DNA of 64,000 nucleotides from Nitrospirillum viridazoti (GTDB taxonomy: Bacteria; Pseudomonadota; Alphaproteobacteria; Azospirillales; Azospirillaceae): the NCBI RefSeq assembly GCF_007827975.1, contig NZ_VITT01000012.1, one strand, 5' to 3'. The notes beneath the pieces are model-generated. The model was not told the origin of the DNA. It saw only the letters and a list, made by a program, of their open reading frames with translations, and searched no databases. A program made the translations under genes and the position numbers. The first letter of the stretch is position 1. Each line of letters starts with the position of its first letter. This document shows, piece by piece, positions 42,694-54,098 of this stretch.

Positions 42694-42843
42694 ATGTGGC
42701 ATCATCATCGCCGCCCCCGGTTCTCGACATTGTTTGGCCACACCGTCTCGGGCATAAAGGAACTGGCTCGGACATAAAGGGGCTGGCGCTTCCCTTGTTG
42801 ATCAGGCTCTTGGCGATCGGCACGCGCCAGGCCGACAAGGCGG

Positions 42844-42875
42844 GCCGGATATGTGGTTAGCCGGATATGTGCTTA
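42844..42875 (+). repeat. 16-bp tandem duplication before the first RgpF-like gene
   Basis: GCCGGATATGTGGTTA (42844-42859) is followed directly by GCCGGATATGTGCTTA (42860-42875), a single mismatch. It ends 12 bp before the GTG start, so it forms part of the leader or promoter. Confidence 0.8.
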
Positions 42876-42887
42876 GGATGTATTTGA

Positions 42888-43910
42888 GTGCGTGACCTGT
42901 TTCGCCGTATCGTCCGCCAAGTTGCTTATCGCAGCCGCCTGCTGATCACGCGCACGGCCGATTACGCCGAGTTGCTGCTTTTCCCCCCACCTCCCGCGGT
43001 GGGCCACATCGAGAAAAGCTGGACCGGCCAGGTGTCGCTGGACGGCGCGGCCCGGGTGGCCGTCTTCATGCACTTCGCGCGGACCGACACCATCGCCCCC
43101 TATGTCCGCTATCATGTCCGCAAGCTGCGGGAAGCGGGCTTTGCCGTGGTCTTCGCCAGCAATACGCCCTGCCTGAGCGACCAGACGGTGGCGCCCCTGC
43201 TGCCGGACGTGGCGTTGGCCTTTTCCCGCCAGAACATCGGTTGGGATTTTGCCGCCTACCGCGAGGCCATCTCGCTGGTGCCGGCGTTGGAAAAGCGCGA
43301 TATGCTGCTGATCACCAACGACAGTGTCTTCGGCCCCCTCTATGACCTGGATCCCCTGATCGCCCGCGCGTCACCGGCCGAGGCCGACATCTGGGGCAGC
43401 ACAGACAGTTGGGAGCGCCATTATCACCTGCAGAGCTTCTTCCTGCTGTTCCACCAGCGGGCGTTGCGCTCCGAGGCGTTCCGGCGGTTCTGGGACGGCG
43501 TCCGCTGCTTCCGGCGCAAGCATTGGATCATCGAGAAATATGAGATCGGGCTGACGCGGATGCTGCAGGACGGTGGGCTGCGCTGCAAGGCGCTGTTCCC
43601 CTATAACACCGTCACCGAAACATTCATGCGTTCCCATACACCGCGAACCGCGCCGCCCAAAGCCGACAGGACGTCGCCGGCCGGGTATGCGCAAATGCTC
43701 GCCAACCGCATCAAGGCTTCCATTCCCATCAACCAGACCCATTTTTTCTGGTACGAGCTGACAGTCGGCCTGGGCTTTCCTTTCATCAAACGCGAATTGC
43801 TGCAAAAGAATCCGGCCAACATTCCCAATGTTGGTGATTGGGAATACGTTGTATCCAGGGTTTCCAACTATGATACCGGCCTGATCCGCGAGCACCTTTC
43901 ACCACGGTAG
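42888..43910 (+). CDS. RgpF-like (rhamnan synthesis F domain) protein, first copy
   Basis: A 340-residue protein with the RgpF domain found in polysaccharide assembly proteins. Key parts are FSRQNIGWDFAAYREAISL, MLLITNDSVFGPLYDLDPLI and IWGSTDSWERHYHLQSFF. RgpF proteins help extend or trim rhamnose-containing surface glycans; the exact reaction here is unknown. The only start is GTG 42888, after AGGA. It is clearly paralogous to the next gene (135 bp downstream), with both N-termini aligning. Both run convergent to the secretion operon. Confidence 0.8.
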   Translation: MRDLFRRIVRQVAYRSRLLITRTADYAELLLFPPPPAVGHIEKSWTGQVSLDGAARVAVFMHFARTDTIAPYVRYHVRKLREAGFAVVFASNTPCLSDQTVAPLLPDVALAFSRQNIGWDFAAYREAISLVPALEKRDMLLITNDSVFGPLYDLDPLIARASPAEADIWGSTDSWERHYHLQSFFLLFHQRALRSEAFRRFWDGVRCFRRKHWIIEKYEIGLTRMLQDGGLRCKALFPYNTVTETFMRSHTPRTAPPKADRTSPAGYAQMLANRIKASIPINQTHFFWYELTVGLGFPFIKRELLQKNPANIPNVGDWEYVVSRVSNYDTGLIREHLSPR

Positions 43911-44044
43911 CGTAGAAGTAGCGACATTTCTTTCATGCGTCGACCTGGCGGGTTCGGCCCCCGCGCGATGGTCGACAGCTTTGCTTTCAGAACTCCAGCG
44001 TATCGCCTATAATGGGTATTCAAGGCGGGGGATTTATCGGTTTC

Positions 44045-45115
44045 ATGTCTGACACGTTCCTTAAGATGCTCAAGAAGGGTGTCCGACTACCGATGCTGTT
44101 GGTCGACGGCGCGGACTTGGCGCGCTGCCTAGCGGCTCCCATCCTGCCCCGACGGACCACGGTCAAGGCCAGCCTTCCCGGCCACTTGCCGCTGGACGGG
44201 GCCCGCAAGGTCGCCGTCTTCAACCATTATGACCAGCGCGGCATCGTCCATGACTATGTCGTCTATTTCGTCGCCAAGCTGGCGGAGGCCGGCTATGCCG
44301 TCATCTTCGCCAGCAACTGTCCCAAATTGTCGGCCAAGGAAACCGGCAAGGTGCTGCCGCATGTCGCCTGGGTGCTGAAACGGCGCAACATCGGCTGGGA
44401 CTTCGGCGCGTTCAAGGACGCCATCGCCCTCATCCCCGACCCTGGCGCCCTTGATCAGCTGTTGATCACCAACGACAGCATATACGGCCCCCTGCAGGAT
44501 CTGGCGGAGGTGGTCCGCCAAGCGGACCCGGCCCAGGCGGGTATCTGGGGGTTGACCGACAGCTGGGACCGCCACTTCCACCTGCAGAGCTATTTCCTGA
44601 TTTTCCACCACGCAGCCCTGAAGCATCCCAGCTTTCTGAAGTTCTGGAAGAAGGTTCGTTATTACCGGCGCAAGCGCTGGGTCATCCGCGATTATGAAAT
44701 CGGCATGACGCGCTTCTTCCTGCGGGCCGGTATCCAGTGCCGCGCCCTGCTGCCTTACCGCAGCGTGGTTTCAGAAATTTCGAAGCCGCTGAACGAGGCG
44801 CTGGACCGGTCCAAGCAGCAGGACGCCGTGGTCGACACCCATGGCAACAGCCAAGGACAGATCCTGCCCTATCTGCGCCAGCTGCAAAAGGCCATCAACC
44901 AGGGACGGCCCCTGAACCAGACCCACTATTTCTGGGATTACCTGGTGGCCCGCAAGGCCAGCCCGTTCATCAAGCGTGATCTGCTGCAGCGCAATCCCGT
45001 CGGCATCCCCTGCGTGCAGCGCTGGGAGGAGGTCATCCGCGCCTCCTCGCCCTCATACGACACCAGCCTCATCCTGCATCATCTGCAACTGTCGATGCGC
45101 AACCGGGTGCACTGA
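44045..45115 (+). CDS. RgpF-like (rhamnan synthesis F domain) protein, second copy
   Basis: A 356-residue paralogue of the upstream gene, sharing LKRRNIGWDFGAFKDAIALI, LLITNDSIYGPLQDLAEVV and IWGLTDSWDRHFHLQSYF. It carries an extra insertion near residues 240-275 (EALDRSKQQDAVVDTHGN). ATG 44045 (MSDTFLKMLKKG) is preferred to ATG 44012 because it aligns with the start of the first copy. A glycan-assembly role is inferred from the domain and the GT4 gene nearby. Its stop lies within a 16-bp tandem duplication. Confidence 0.8.
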   Translation: MSDTFLKMLKKGVRLPMLLVDGADLARCLAAPILPRRTTVKASLPGHLPLDGARKVAVFNHYDQRGIVHDYVVYFVAKLAEAGYAVIFASNCPKLSAKETGKVLPHVAWVLKRRNIGWDFGAFKDAIALIPDPGALDQLLITNDSIYGPLQDLAEVVRQADPAQAGIWGLTDSWDRHFHLQSYFLIFHHAALKHPSFLKFWKKVRYYRRKRWVIRDYEIGMTRFFLRAGIQCRALLPYRSVVSEISKPLNEALDRSKQQDAVVDTHGNSQGQILPYLRQLQKAINQGRPLNQTHYFWDYLVARKASPFIKRDLLQRNPVGIPCVQRWEEVIRASSPSYDTSLILHHLQLSMRNRVH

Positions 45116-45134
45116 GGGCCGGGTGCGCTGAGGG
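45103..45134 (+). repeat. 16-bp tandem duplication across the second RgpF-like stop codon
   Basis: CCGGGTGCACTGAGGG (45103-45118) is followed directly by CCGGGTGCGCTGAGGG (45119-45134), one mismatch. The first copy contains the TGA at 45113-45115. The arrangement mirrors the duplication at the DUF899 stop. Confidence 0.8.
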
Positions 45135-45152
45135 GCGGCCGACGCGTCCCTA

Positions 45153-46835
45153 TCAGCGAACCTCACCGTGGAAGGCGCGCGCCTCCAGGGCCTCGACGAC
45201 CTGCGGCGCGCGGGGATCACCCGCCTTGGCCGCCCGGCGGGCCCACCCCAGCGCCGTTTCCACGCCCGCCGCACCGTCGTGGGCGGCGATCAGCTCGGCC
45301 AGGGTGCTCATGGCTTCACCGCTGCCGGCGGCCGTGGCCTTTTCCAACCAAGCCCTGGCCTCCGCCACGGCGGCGTCCCGTTGTGCCGCATGCCCTTGGC
45401 TTCCATACCCCTGGGCCAGGAGCATGCGCGCCAGATTGACCTGCCCCGGTACATGCCCCTGTTCCGCCGCCCGGCGCGTCCAGACCAGGGCAGCGGCATC
45501 GTCTTGCGGCAAGCCGGCCCCGGTGGCATAGGCGCGCCCCACCCGGAACTGGGCCGACGCACTGCCCTTCTCCGCCGCCTGGCTGTACAGGACCATGGCC
45601 TGCGCCTCGTCCTTTTCCAGGCCGTAGCCGTGATAGTGCAGGACACCCAGGTTGTAGAGGGCGTCGGCGTGGCCGGCGTCGGCCGCCATGCGGAAATACC
45701 GGGCGGACTTGGCATAGTCCTGGGGGACGCCCTCGCCGCCCAGGTGACAGATGCCCATACGGAACTGGGCCGGAACGAAGCCGCTGTCGGCCGCCTTGGT
45801 GAACCACCGCACCGCTTCGAACACGTCCTTGGGCAAACCACGCCCGCCGGCGTAGGCCAGCCCCAGCGCCATTTGCGCCCCAGCATGGTCGCGGTCGGCC
45901 GCTGCCTGATACCATTGCGCCGCCTCGATATCGCTGGGAATGCGGGCCAGCCGCCCGGCGTGAAGGTCCCCCAGCAACGCCATGGCCTCGACATCGCCCT
46001 TCACAGCGGCGCGACGCAGCCAAGTCTCCGCCGCCGCACTGTCCTGGGCAACGTTCTGGCCGCGCATGTACATGACGCCCAGCGACCGCTGGGCCCCCGC
46101 CACCTGCAGATCCGCCGCCTGCTTCAGTGTGGCCACACCACGGTCCAAGTCCTGGGGCGTGCCTTCGCCCAGCATATAGGCCATGGCCAGGTAATAGATC
46201 GCGGTGGGATTGCCGACGGCCGCCGCCTCTTCATACAGGCGCACGGCGGCGGCGGCGTCCGGCTCCCCCAGATCGCCGCTGGAGAGGATCATGGCCAGGC
46301 CCACCTTGGCCGCGTGGCTGCCAGCGTCGGCAGCGCGGCGGTACCACTCGGCGGCCTGCACCGGGTCGCCTTCCGACCCGCTGCGCCGCGACAGCAGCCA
46401 ACCCAACAGCACTTGGGCCTCGACGTGGCCCTGGATCGCGGCCTTCTCCGCCCACAGGCGCGCCCGGGTGACGTCCACCGGTAGATGGAAGGTGCTGCCG
46501 GTGTCACCATCCGCCGGCGCGCGGCCAATTCCGTTGGCGTACAGGGCACCCAGGCGCGCCTGGGAGTCGGCGTCGCCCGCCCCGGCAGCAGCCGTGATCC
46601 AGCGGACCGCCGCCGCTGGGTCGGGCAGGACGCCGCGCCCCTGCATCAGCGCATCCGCCAGCCCGCGCATCCCCTCGATTGAACCCGCCCGGGCCGCAGC
46701 CGCCAACGCCCGCGCCGCGCCGACGTCATCGCCGCGGGCGGCCAGGCGACGGGCCATGGCCAGGGACCAATCGGCGGATGACCGTCCGATCCGCCATGTG
46801 GCTGCCCGATCTATCAGCGTCGAAAAGCCGACCAT
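45153..46835 (-). CDS. Sel1-repeat (TPR-like) protein
   Basis: A 560-residue protein formed of about 13-14 Sel1-like repeats of 36-38 residues, each with the A-x-x-x-LG-x-x-Y/H-x-x-G pattern, for example ARLGALYANGIG, YYLAMAYMLGEGTPQDL and YNLGVLHYHGYGLEKDE. Such proteins are adaptor scaffolds. No signal peptide or catalytic domain is seen. It is the last gene of the probable GT4-HlyB-HlyD-Sel1 operon, 55 bp after hlyD. A role in assembling or controlling the secretion or glycan machinery is inferred from position only. Confidence 0.87.
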   Translation of the reverse strand: MVGFSTLIDRAATWRIGRSSADWSLAMARRLAARGDDVGAARALAAAARAGSIEGMRGLADALMQGRGVLPDPAAAVRWITAAAGAGDADSQARLGALYANGIGRAPADGDTGSTFHLPVDVTRARLWAEKAAIQGHVEAQVLLGWLLSRRSGSEGDPVQAAEWYRRAADAGSHAAKVGLAMILSSGDLGEPDAAAAVRLYEEAAAVGNPTAIYYLAMAYMLGEGTPQDLDRGVATLKQAADLQVAGAQRSLGVMYMRGQNVAQDSAAAETWLRRAAVKGDVEAMALLGDLHAGRLARIPSDIEAAQWYQAAADRDHAGAQMALGLAYAGGRGLPKDVFEAVRWFTKAADSGFVPAQFRMGICHLGGEGVPQDYAKSARYFRMAADAGHADALYNLGVLHYHGYGLEKDEAQAMVLYSQAAEKGSASAQFRVGRAYATGAGLPQDDAAALVWTRRAAEQGHVPGQVNLARMLLAQGYGSQGHAAQRDAAVAEARAWLEKATAAGSGEAMSTLAELIAAHDGAAGVETALGWARRAAKAGDPRAPQVVEALEARAFHGEVR

Positions 46836-48217
46836 GACCCGCCGCGTGCCGCAGTAGTGATCCCCCAGATGCCATTCGAATGGATGCCGATCAAGGCTCG
46901 CGCATCCCCTCGGACGCCTGACGCAGCACCGTTTCCATCAGGTACATCAGGATGGTGCGGCGCCCCACCATGATGTCGGCGCTGAGGGGCATACCCGGGA
47001 CCAGGTGCACGCCGTCCTTGCCGACATTGTAGAGCTTGACCTCGGTGATTTCGATCCGTCCCCGGAAGAATCGCCGCGTGGTCGGCTGGCCGTTATCCTG
47101 GCGGGTGAAGCTGTCGTCGCTGACGCTGCGCAGGATGCCTTTGGCCGTGCCATGCTCGACAAAGCGATAGGCGTCGAGCTTGATCTCAACCTTATCGCCC
47201 AGCTTGACGTGGCCCTGGTCGGCACCGTCCAGGTCGACTTCCGCCTCCAGGGGCGCGTTGGCCGGCACCAGGGTCACCAGCATATCGCCGGTCTTGGCGA
47301 CGGAACCTACAGAAATGTCGCCCACGGACAGGATGGAGCCGTCCTCGATGGCGCGCATCTCCACCAAATCGTTGCGGCGTTCCGCTTTGGATAGGTCGTC
47401 CCTAGCCTTCTGCAGGTCCGTCCGCTTGCTCGACAGATCCTGGGCCAGGTCCGCCTGCCACTGGTGCAGGAAGGAGTCCCGCTCCGATCTCAAGGCCTCC
47501 AGGTCGTGCGACGCCGACCGCGCCTGCTGTTCGGCGCTGGCCAGGTTGCGCATCATCTCGGTGCGGCTGTCCTGCGCCAGCAGGGTGTTCAAGCGGCTGC
47601 CGTATTCCTTCTTTTCCAGCTTGGCGCGCATGTCCTCGATCTCCGAGGTCACCGCCACGCGGGACTTGAAGTACTCCATGTCCCGCTGGCTGCGCACCAT
47701 GGTGGACTGGGCTGACTCGATCTTCTGGTCATAGTTCGCAAGCTTGGCCTTGTACTCCGCCTGGCGCGACCGCCAGACGGACAGCTGCAAGGCGGCCTGC
47801 GTGGTCGGCTCCGCCCCGGGATCGTAGACCCCCTTGGCCTGCTCCGCCTCCAGGCGGGCGACCTCGGCCGTCAGCGACGCCACCTGGTCGCGCAGCTGAG
47901 AGGCGTCGGCGGACGCGAAGGTCGGGTCCAGCGTCACCAGCAGGTCGCCCTTCTTCACCTCCTGCCCCGGCCGCACCCTGATGGACCGGACAACGGAGGT
48001 GTCCAGCGGCTGCACCACGATGCTGGGCGTGCGCGATACCACCTTACCGGGGGCCGTCACCACCTCATCCAGCTTCACCACGGAAATCAGGATCAGGGCG
48101 ACGGCCACCATGGCCGACAGGGTGTACAGCGTGCTGCGCACCGGCTTGGGATACGGGGCGCCCACGACCGCGGCGATCTCCGACTGGAAGTCGTTGATCG
48201 CCTGGGCGACGACGGCG

Positions 48218-50467
<2,250 letters not shown>

Positions 50468-50611
50468 TATGCCGGCCTGTTCCCCTTTCGGGCAGGGGCC
50501 GACCCCCTTTGCGCGCGACCTTAGCGCACTCATAAAAGAAACGGCAAATTCTACATATGCCTTGTCCGGATTTTCTGCCCCGTTAACGCGTCATTTAAAT
50601 GAAACGACGAA

Positions 50612-51850
50612 TTAAATCCCTGCCGGCGTAGGACATCCGAACCGCGCCAGGGCCCGGCGCCAGGCGGGGACAGCCTGGGTGCGGGCGTCGAATCGCGCCC
50701 TCACCGTCTCCCTCGCCCTTTGCCGCAGGGGTGCCAGCACCGGCCCGCGATCCAGCGCTTCCACCACCCGGCTGGCCAGCATGCCCGTGTCGAAGAACGG
50801 GAACAGCAGCCCGTTCACTCCATCCCGCACCACCTCCGCCACCGGCGGCGTGTCGGAGGCCACCAGCAAGGCGCCACAGGCCATGGCCTCCAGCATCGAC
50901 CAGGACAACACGAAGGGATAGGTGAGATAGACGTGCGCGCTGGACAAGCGCATCAGGTCCAAAAATCGGCCGTGGTCCACCGGCCCCAGGAAATGCACAC
51001 GGCTCGATTCCAGCGCCGACCCCACCTCCGCCAACAGGTGCTCGCGCCAAGAGCCCCCGCCCGCGGGGGGCGGACCATAGCTGACGCCATCCCCTCCGGC
51101 CACCACCACCCGGGCCCGGGGCCGCCGCCTCAGGATTTCCGGCAGCGCGCGCATGAAGACGTGGAAGCCGCGGTAAGGTTCCAGGTCCCGCGCCACGTAG
51201 GTCACTACCTCGTCCCCCTGCGTGAGGACCGTGCCGTCGGGCAGGGCGAAGGCCGGCACCGGTCCGGGACAGGCCAGGTCGGTGTCTATTCCCTCATGCA
51301 TGACCTGCAGGCGATCGCGGAAGGCGACCGGATGAAGCGAGCGCTGCCATTCGGTCGGGCAGACGCTCAAATCCGCGGCCTCCAGCCCCAGCAGGTTGAC
51401 GACGTTCAGCGTGCGCACACGGGCGAGATCGTCGAGGGTGACAGGGAAGAGCGGGTCGAAACCCACGTCCGCCCCCCGGCTGTGATAGTAAAACTCAAAG
51501 TAACCAACCAGCGGAACGTCCGGCCACAAGTCTTTCAGATAAAGCGTATCGCCGAAACCGCAATGGCCAATGATCAAATCGGGCCGATATCCTTGCTGCG
51601 CCATTCCCACGGCATCCCGCAGCGCGCACTGACCGCGGATGACATGGTCGGCGGCGCTCAACAGATAAGGATGGGTGCCGGCGGCCACGGCCGGCATGTC
51701 GCGATAAAGCTGCGGGGCCAGCCCCGGCAGCAGCCACTCCTCCCGCTGTCCCAGTCCGCGCACCTCGACCCGTGGATCGGCCAGCAATGACAAGGCCAAT
51801 GGACGGAACTGGCCGGGAAAGTCCTTATGCAGCAGTAAAACCCGAAACAT
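50612..51850 (-). CDS. Glycosyltransferase family 4 protein
   Basis: A 412-residue GT-B-fold glycosyltransferase. The N-terminal acceptor domain starts MFRVLLLHKDFPGQFRPLAL, a form common in GT4 relatives. The C-terminal nucleotide-sugar domain contains VTYVARDLEPYRGFHVFMRA, RVHFLGPVDHGRFLDLMRLS and the acidic region SWSMLEAMACGALLVASDTP. It transfers a sugar to an unknown acceptor in the cytoplasm. It is upstream of the exporter genes on the same strand with a 144-bp gap. ATG 51850 is chosen; upstream frame to 51910 is unlikely. Confidence 0.88.
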   Translation of the reverse strand: MFRVLLLHKDFPGQFRPLALSLLADPRVEVRGLGQREEWLLPGLAPQLYRDMPAVAAGTHPYLLSAADHVIRGQCALRDAVGMAQQGYRPDLIIGHCGFGDTLYLKDLWPDVPLVGYFEFYYHSRGADVGFDPLFPVTLDDLARVRTLNVVNLLGLEAADLSVCPTEWQRSLHPVAFRDRLQVMHEGIDTDLACPGPVPAFALPDGTVLTQGDEVVTYVARDLEPYRGFHVFMRALPEILRRRPRARVVVAGGDGVSYGPPPAGGGSWREHLLAEVGSALESSRVHFLGPVDHGRFLDLMRLSSAHVYLTYPFVLSWSMLEAMACGALLVASDTPPVAEVVRDGVNGLLFPFFDTGMLASRVVEALDRGPVLAPLRQRARETVRARFDARTQAVPAWRRALARFGCPTPAGI

Positions 51851-51927
51851 GCCTGTGCGCTTCCCATCATCCCGGCCGCCAGCACCCCCCGGCCCGTCGC
51901 GCATTCTCATGGATGGTCGCCGGACTT

Positions 51928-51972
51928 GTCCACGCCGATTGGGTCCACGCCGATTGGGTCCACGCCGATTGG
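51928..51972 (+). repeat. Three exact 15-bp tandem repeats in the GT4/methyltransferase gap
   Basis: GTCCACGCCGATTGG is repeated three times without change (51928-51942, 51943-51957, 51958-51972), followed by a truncated GTCACGCC. It lies between divergent start codons (51850 and 52094). The 15-bp period is not a multiple of the helical turn. It may be a variable-number repeat affecting promoter spacing. Confidence 0.85.
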
Positions 51973-52093
51973 GTCACGCCCATCCGCCGCAGACGGGCGC
52001 TGGACAAATCCGCCGGCCCTCGGGCACAACCGGACGGACAGCCCCTGCCACGCCATAAGGCGGGGGCCGCATTGCAGAACGGAAACATTTCGC

Positions 52094-53902
52094 ATGGATA
52101 TCCGCTGGCCCTCCGCCGACGCCCCGACTATCGCGGCCCTCTGCCCGGTCTGTGGCGACGCCGGCCCCCATGCACCGACCCTGACCGTTCCCTGGGGAGG
52201 GCCGCACGACCCGGACTGGGTGCTGCTGTGCTGCCGGCGATGCACCGTCCGTTTCTCCACGGACCGGACGGTGGGCGACTACAGCCACGACACCGGCGTC
52301 TTCATCGCCGCCACGGACCTGTACCTGGAAATGGGCGCGGGCCTGGACGTGATGCTGGAGCCCATGGGCTGGCTGAAGCCGGGTGAGGGCCGCCTGCTGG
52401 ACATCGGCGCCAACATCGGCTTCATCAGCGACTATGTCGAGGTGGCGCTGGGTTGGAAAGCCAAGGGCTACGACCCCTCCCGCGCGTCGGAGCTGGGCCG
52501 CCAATGGCTGGGCCTGGACATCGTTCCGGACTATTTCACCGAAGACACCCCCCTGCCCGTCACCTATGACGTGGTGGCCGCCTTCGAATTGCTGGAGCAT
52601 GTGCCGAACCCGGTCCCCTTGCTGAAAACACTCAGCCGGGGCCTGAACGACACGGGCATCCTGGTCCTGACCACACCGGACGGCGGGGTGCTGAAGCCAG
52701 AAACGCCGGCCTCCATGATGTGGCCGATCATCAGCCCCGGCTCGCACATGACCCTGTTCACCGTCGCCTCGATGGAAACGGCGCTGCGGGCGGCAGGCTT
52801 CACCCATGTCAGCGTGGCGCCCGTCGCCGGTATCCTGCGCATCCACGCCTCGCGCGTGCCGCTGCCCGCGGGGGTGAGGGACGGCTGCGACCGCGCCCTG
52901 CTGCGCGAATACCTGCGCCGGCGCCTGACGCCTGAGCGCCTGCCCAAGTACGACCGGCTGGAGAACGGCTTCCGCTACCGCCTGTTCAAGGAACTGGTCA
53001 ACTTCGGCTTCCCCGAAGAGGCGCAGGAGGTGTTCAAGCGGATGGTGGAGCAGGTCCGCGCCCGCTTCGGCATCGACCTGGATGACCCGGAAAGCCTGGT
53101 GGTGCCGCCCAACCCGGTGGACCTTGAGGAATTCACCAGGCGTGAGCCCGGCAACCTGATGACCTCGCTGCATTTCAAGTCCATCCTGGTCAACAACGCC
53201 GACAATGACGCCGCCCGGTCGGCCTGCTACGCCGCTGCGGCCGTCTTGGCGGGAGTGACGCTGCGCCGGGTGCTGCAGCGCCTCAGCATGGATAATGGCG
53301 AGGCCGGCACCGCCATTCCCGCCGCCTTGCGCCTGGCCCTGCAAAACCTGGCAGTGCAGGGCGCGGACATCCGGCCCCTGCTGACCCTGGTGGAAGCGAC
53401 GGATTCCACCACCGGCTTCATGCTGACCCCCACGGACCGGGACGCCCTGCGCGCCGACCTGAAGGCCACCCTGGCCACGCTGGGCATGCGGCAGGCGGAG
53501 ACCCTGGACCAGCCGGTCGCGGTGTTGCCGGGCGACGATTGCGTCACCCGCCTGATCAACCTGGCCCGCCCCGCCGCCTACCAGGCGGCAAGGCAGACGG
53601 CCATCGACACCATCGGCAGCAATCGTAAGCCGGCCAAGGTCCTGGCCCTGCTGGACCAGGCGGTGAACGACCCGCTGCTGCGCGACTGGCCGGACACGGT
53701 CACCTTGTGCGCCAAGGTGGCCCTGATCCGCCTGGTGCGCCTGCGGGCCCATCGCCTGGCGGCCCGCGTCTACGAGCGCTGGGGCGACCCGTCTTGGCAT
53801 GAAGACGCGCCCGTGGCCGCCGCCCTGGCCCTGATGGCGGAATCCCGCTACCCGCTACCCATCCGCCTGTATCGCCGGCTGCGGCAGCGGCTGGCCGCCT
53901 GA
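52094..53902 (+). CDS. SAM-dependent methyltransferase with N-terminal zinc ribbon
   Basis: A 602-residue protein. A cysteine cluster comes first (LCPVCGDAGPH, then LLCCRRCTVRFS, a likely zinc ribbon). The class I methyltransferase domain follows: LLDIGANIGFISDYVE (motif I, about residues 101-116), VVAAFELLEHVPNP, and LVLTTPDGG. The remaining half (about 280-602) is helical and unassigned. Sugar methyltransferases of surface glycan loci have the same ribbon-plus-methyltransferase layout. A TTG-initiated extension through the 15-bp repeats is rejected; ATG 52094 follows CGGAAA. Divergent from the GT4 gene. Confidence 0.83.
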   Translation: MDIRWPSADAPTIAALCPVCGDAGPHAPTLTVPWGGPHDPDWVLLCCRRCTVRFSTDRTVGDYSHDTGVFIAATDLYLEMGAGLDVMLEPMGWLKPGEGRLLDIGANIGFISDYVEVALGWKAKGYDPSRASELGRQWLGLDIVPDYFTEDTPLPVTYDVVAAFELLEHVPNPVPLLKTLSRGLNDTGILVLTTPDGGVLKPETPASMMWPIISPGSHMTLFTVASMETALRAAGFTHVSVAPVAGILRIHASRVPLPAGVRDGCDRALLREYLRRRLTPERLPKYDRLENGFRYRLFKELVNFGFPEEAQEVFKRMVEQVRARFGIDLDDPESLVVPPNPVDLEEFTRREPGNLMTSLHFKSILVNNADNDAARSACYAAAAVLAGVTLRRVLQRLSMDNGEAGTAIPAALRLALQNLAVQGADIRPLLTLVEATDSTTGFMLTPTDRDALRADLKATLATLGMRQAETLDQPVAVLPGDDCVTRLINLARPAAYQAARQTAIDTIGSNRKPAKVLALLDQAVNDPLLRDWPDTVTLCAKVALIRLVRLRAHRLAARVYERWGDPSWHEDAPVAAALALMAESRYPLPIRLYRRLRQRLAA

Positions 53903-53904
53903 CG

Positions 53905-54018
53905 TCAGAGGGGCGGCCATAACTCCGCGGCATGGTGGGTGAACCAGCGCCGGCCGGCCAGGATGAACCCGTCGAGGATGCGGCGGGCAATGCTCCGCCG
54001 TTGGGGAACCCGCCGCAT
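53905..54018 (-). CDS. Small basic protein of 37 residues, undescribed
   Basis: A short frame starting ATG 54018, preceded by AGGAGG with seven bases of spacing, the best ribosome-binding site in this part of the window. The product begins MRRVPQRRSIARRILDGF, continues ILAGRRWFTHHAAEL and ends WPPL. It has a basic, arginine-rich N-terminal half and an amphipathic or membrane-prone centre. It sits in a gap between a convergent methyltransferase and a downstream-oriented quinone reductase. I recognise no family; it resembles short arginine-rich alphaproteobacterial proteins only in general composition. Confidence 0.55.
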   Translation of the reverse strand: MRRVPQRRSIARRILDGFILAGRRWFTHHAAELWPPL

Positions 54019-54098
54019 GGCCGGCCTCCTGCTGAAACAAGGGTTGGTAATGAGAGCCCGGCTGGCCCGGGGCGCGACCCAGGCCAGCCTTAGACCGA

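Larger units (their letters stand above)
42570..42887. other. Divergent intergenic region pcaB / first RgpF-like gene
   Basis: A 318-bp gap. It holds the CGAACA operator set (42668-42693), two copies of CATAAAGG 24 bp apart near 42755-42790, and a 16-bp tandem duplication directly before the RgpF-like start. No reading frame here has a credible ribosome-binding site. Confidence 0.6.

Noticed and set aside
41028..42860. 610-codon plus-strand frame across pcaD, pcaB and the gap
   Set aside because: Gln/His/Gly/Arg-rich shadow sequence; pcaB and pcaD are unmistakable on the other strand.
45153..46835. Internal DNA repeats suggesting a mobile element
   Set aside because: They are Sel1 protein repeats of 36-38 residues; no transposase or terminal repeats occur.
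51926..52093. TTG-started extension of the methyltransferase reading STPIG repeats
   Set aside because: It is encoded by the intergenic 15-bp repeats, and there is a better ATG at 52094 directly before the zinc ribbon.
51974..53800. 608-codon minus-strand frame opposite the methyltransferase
   Set aside because: No motif and typical antisense composition; the plus strand has zinc ribbon and SAM motifs.
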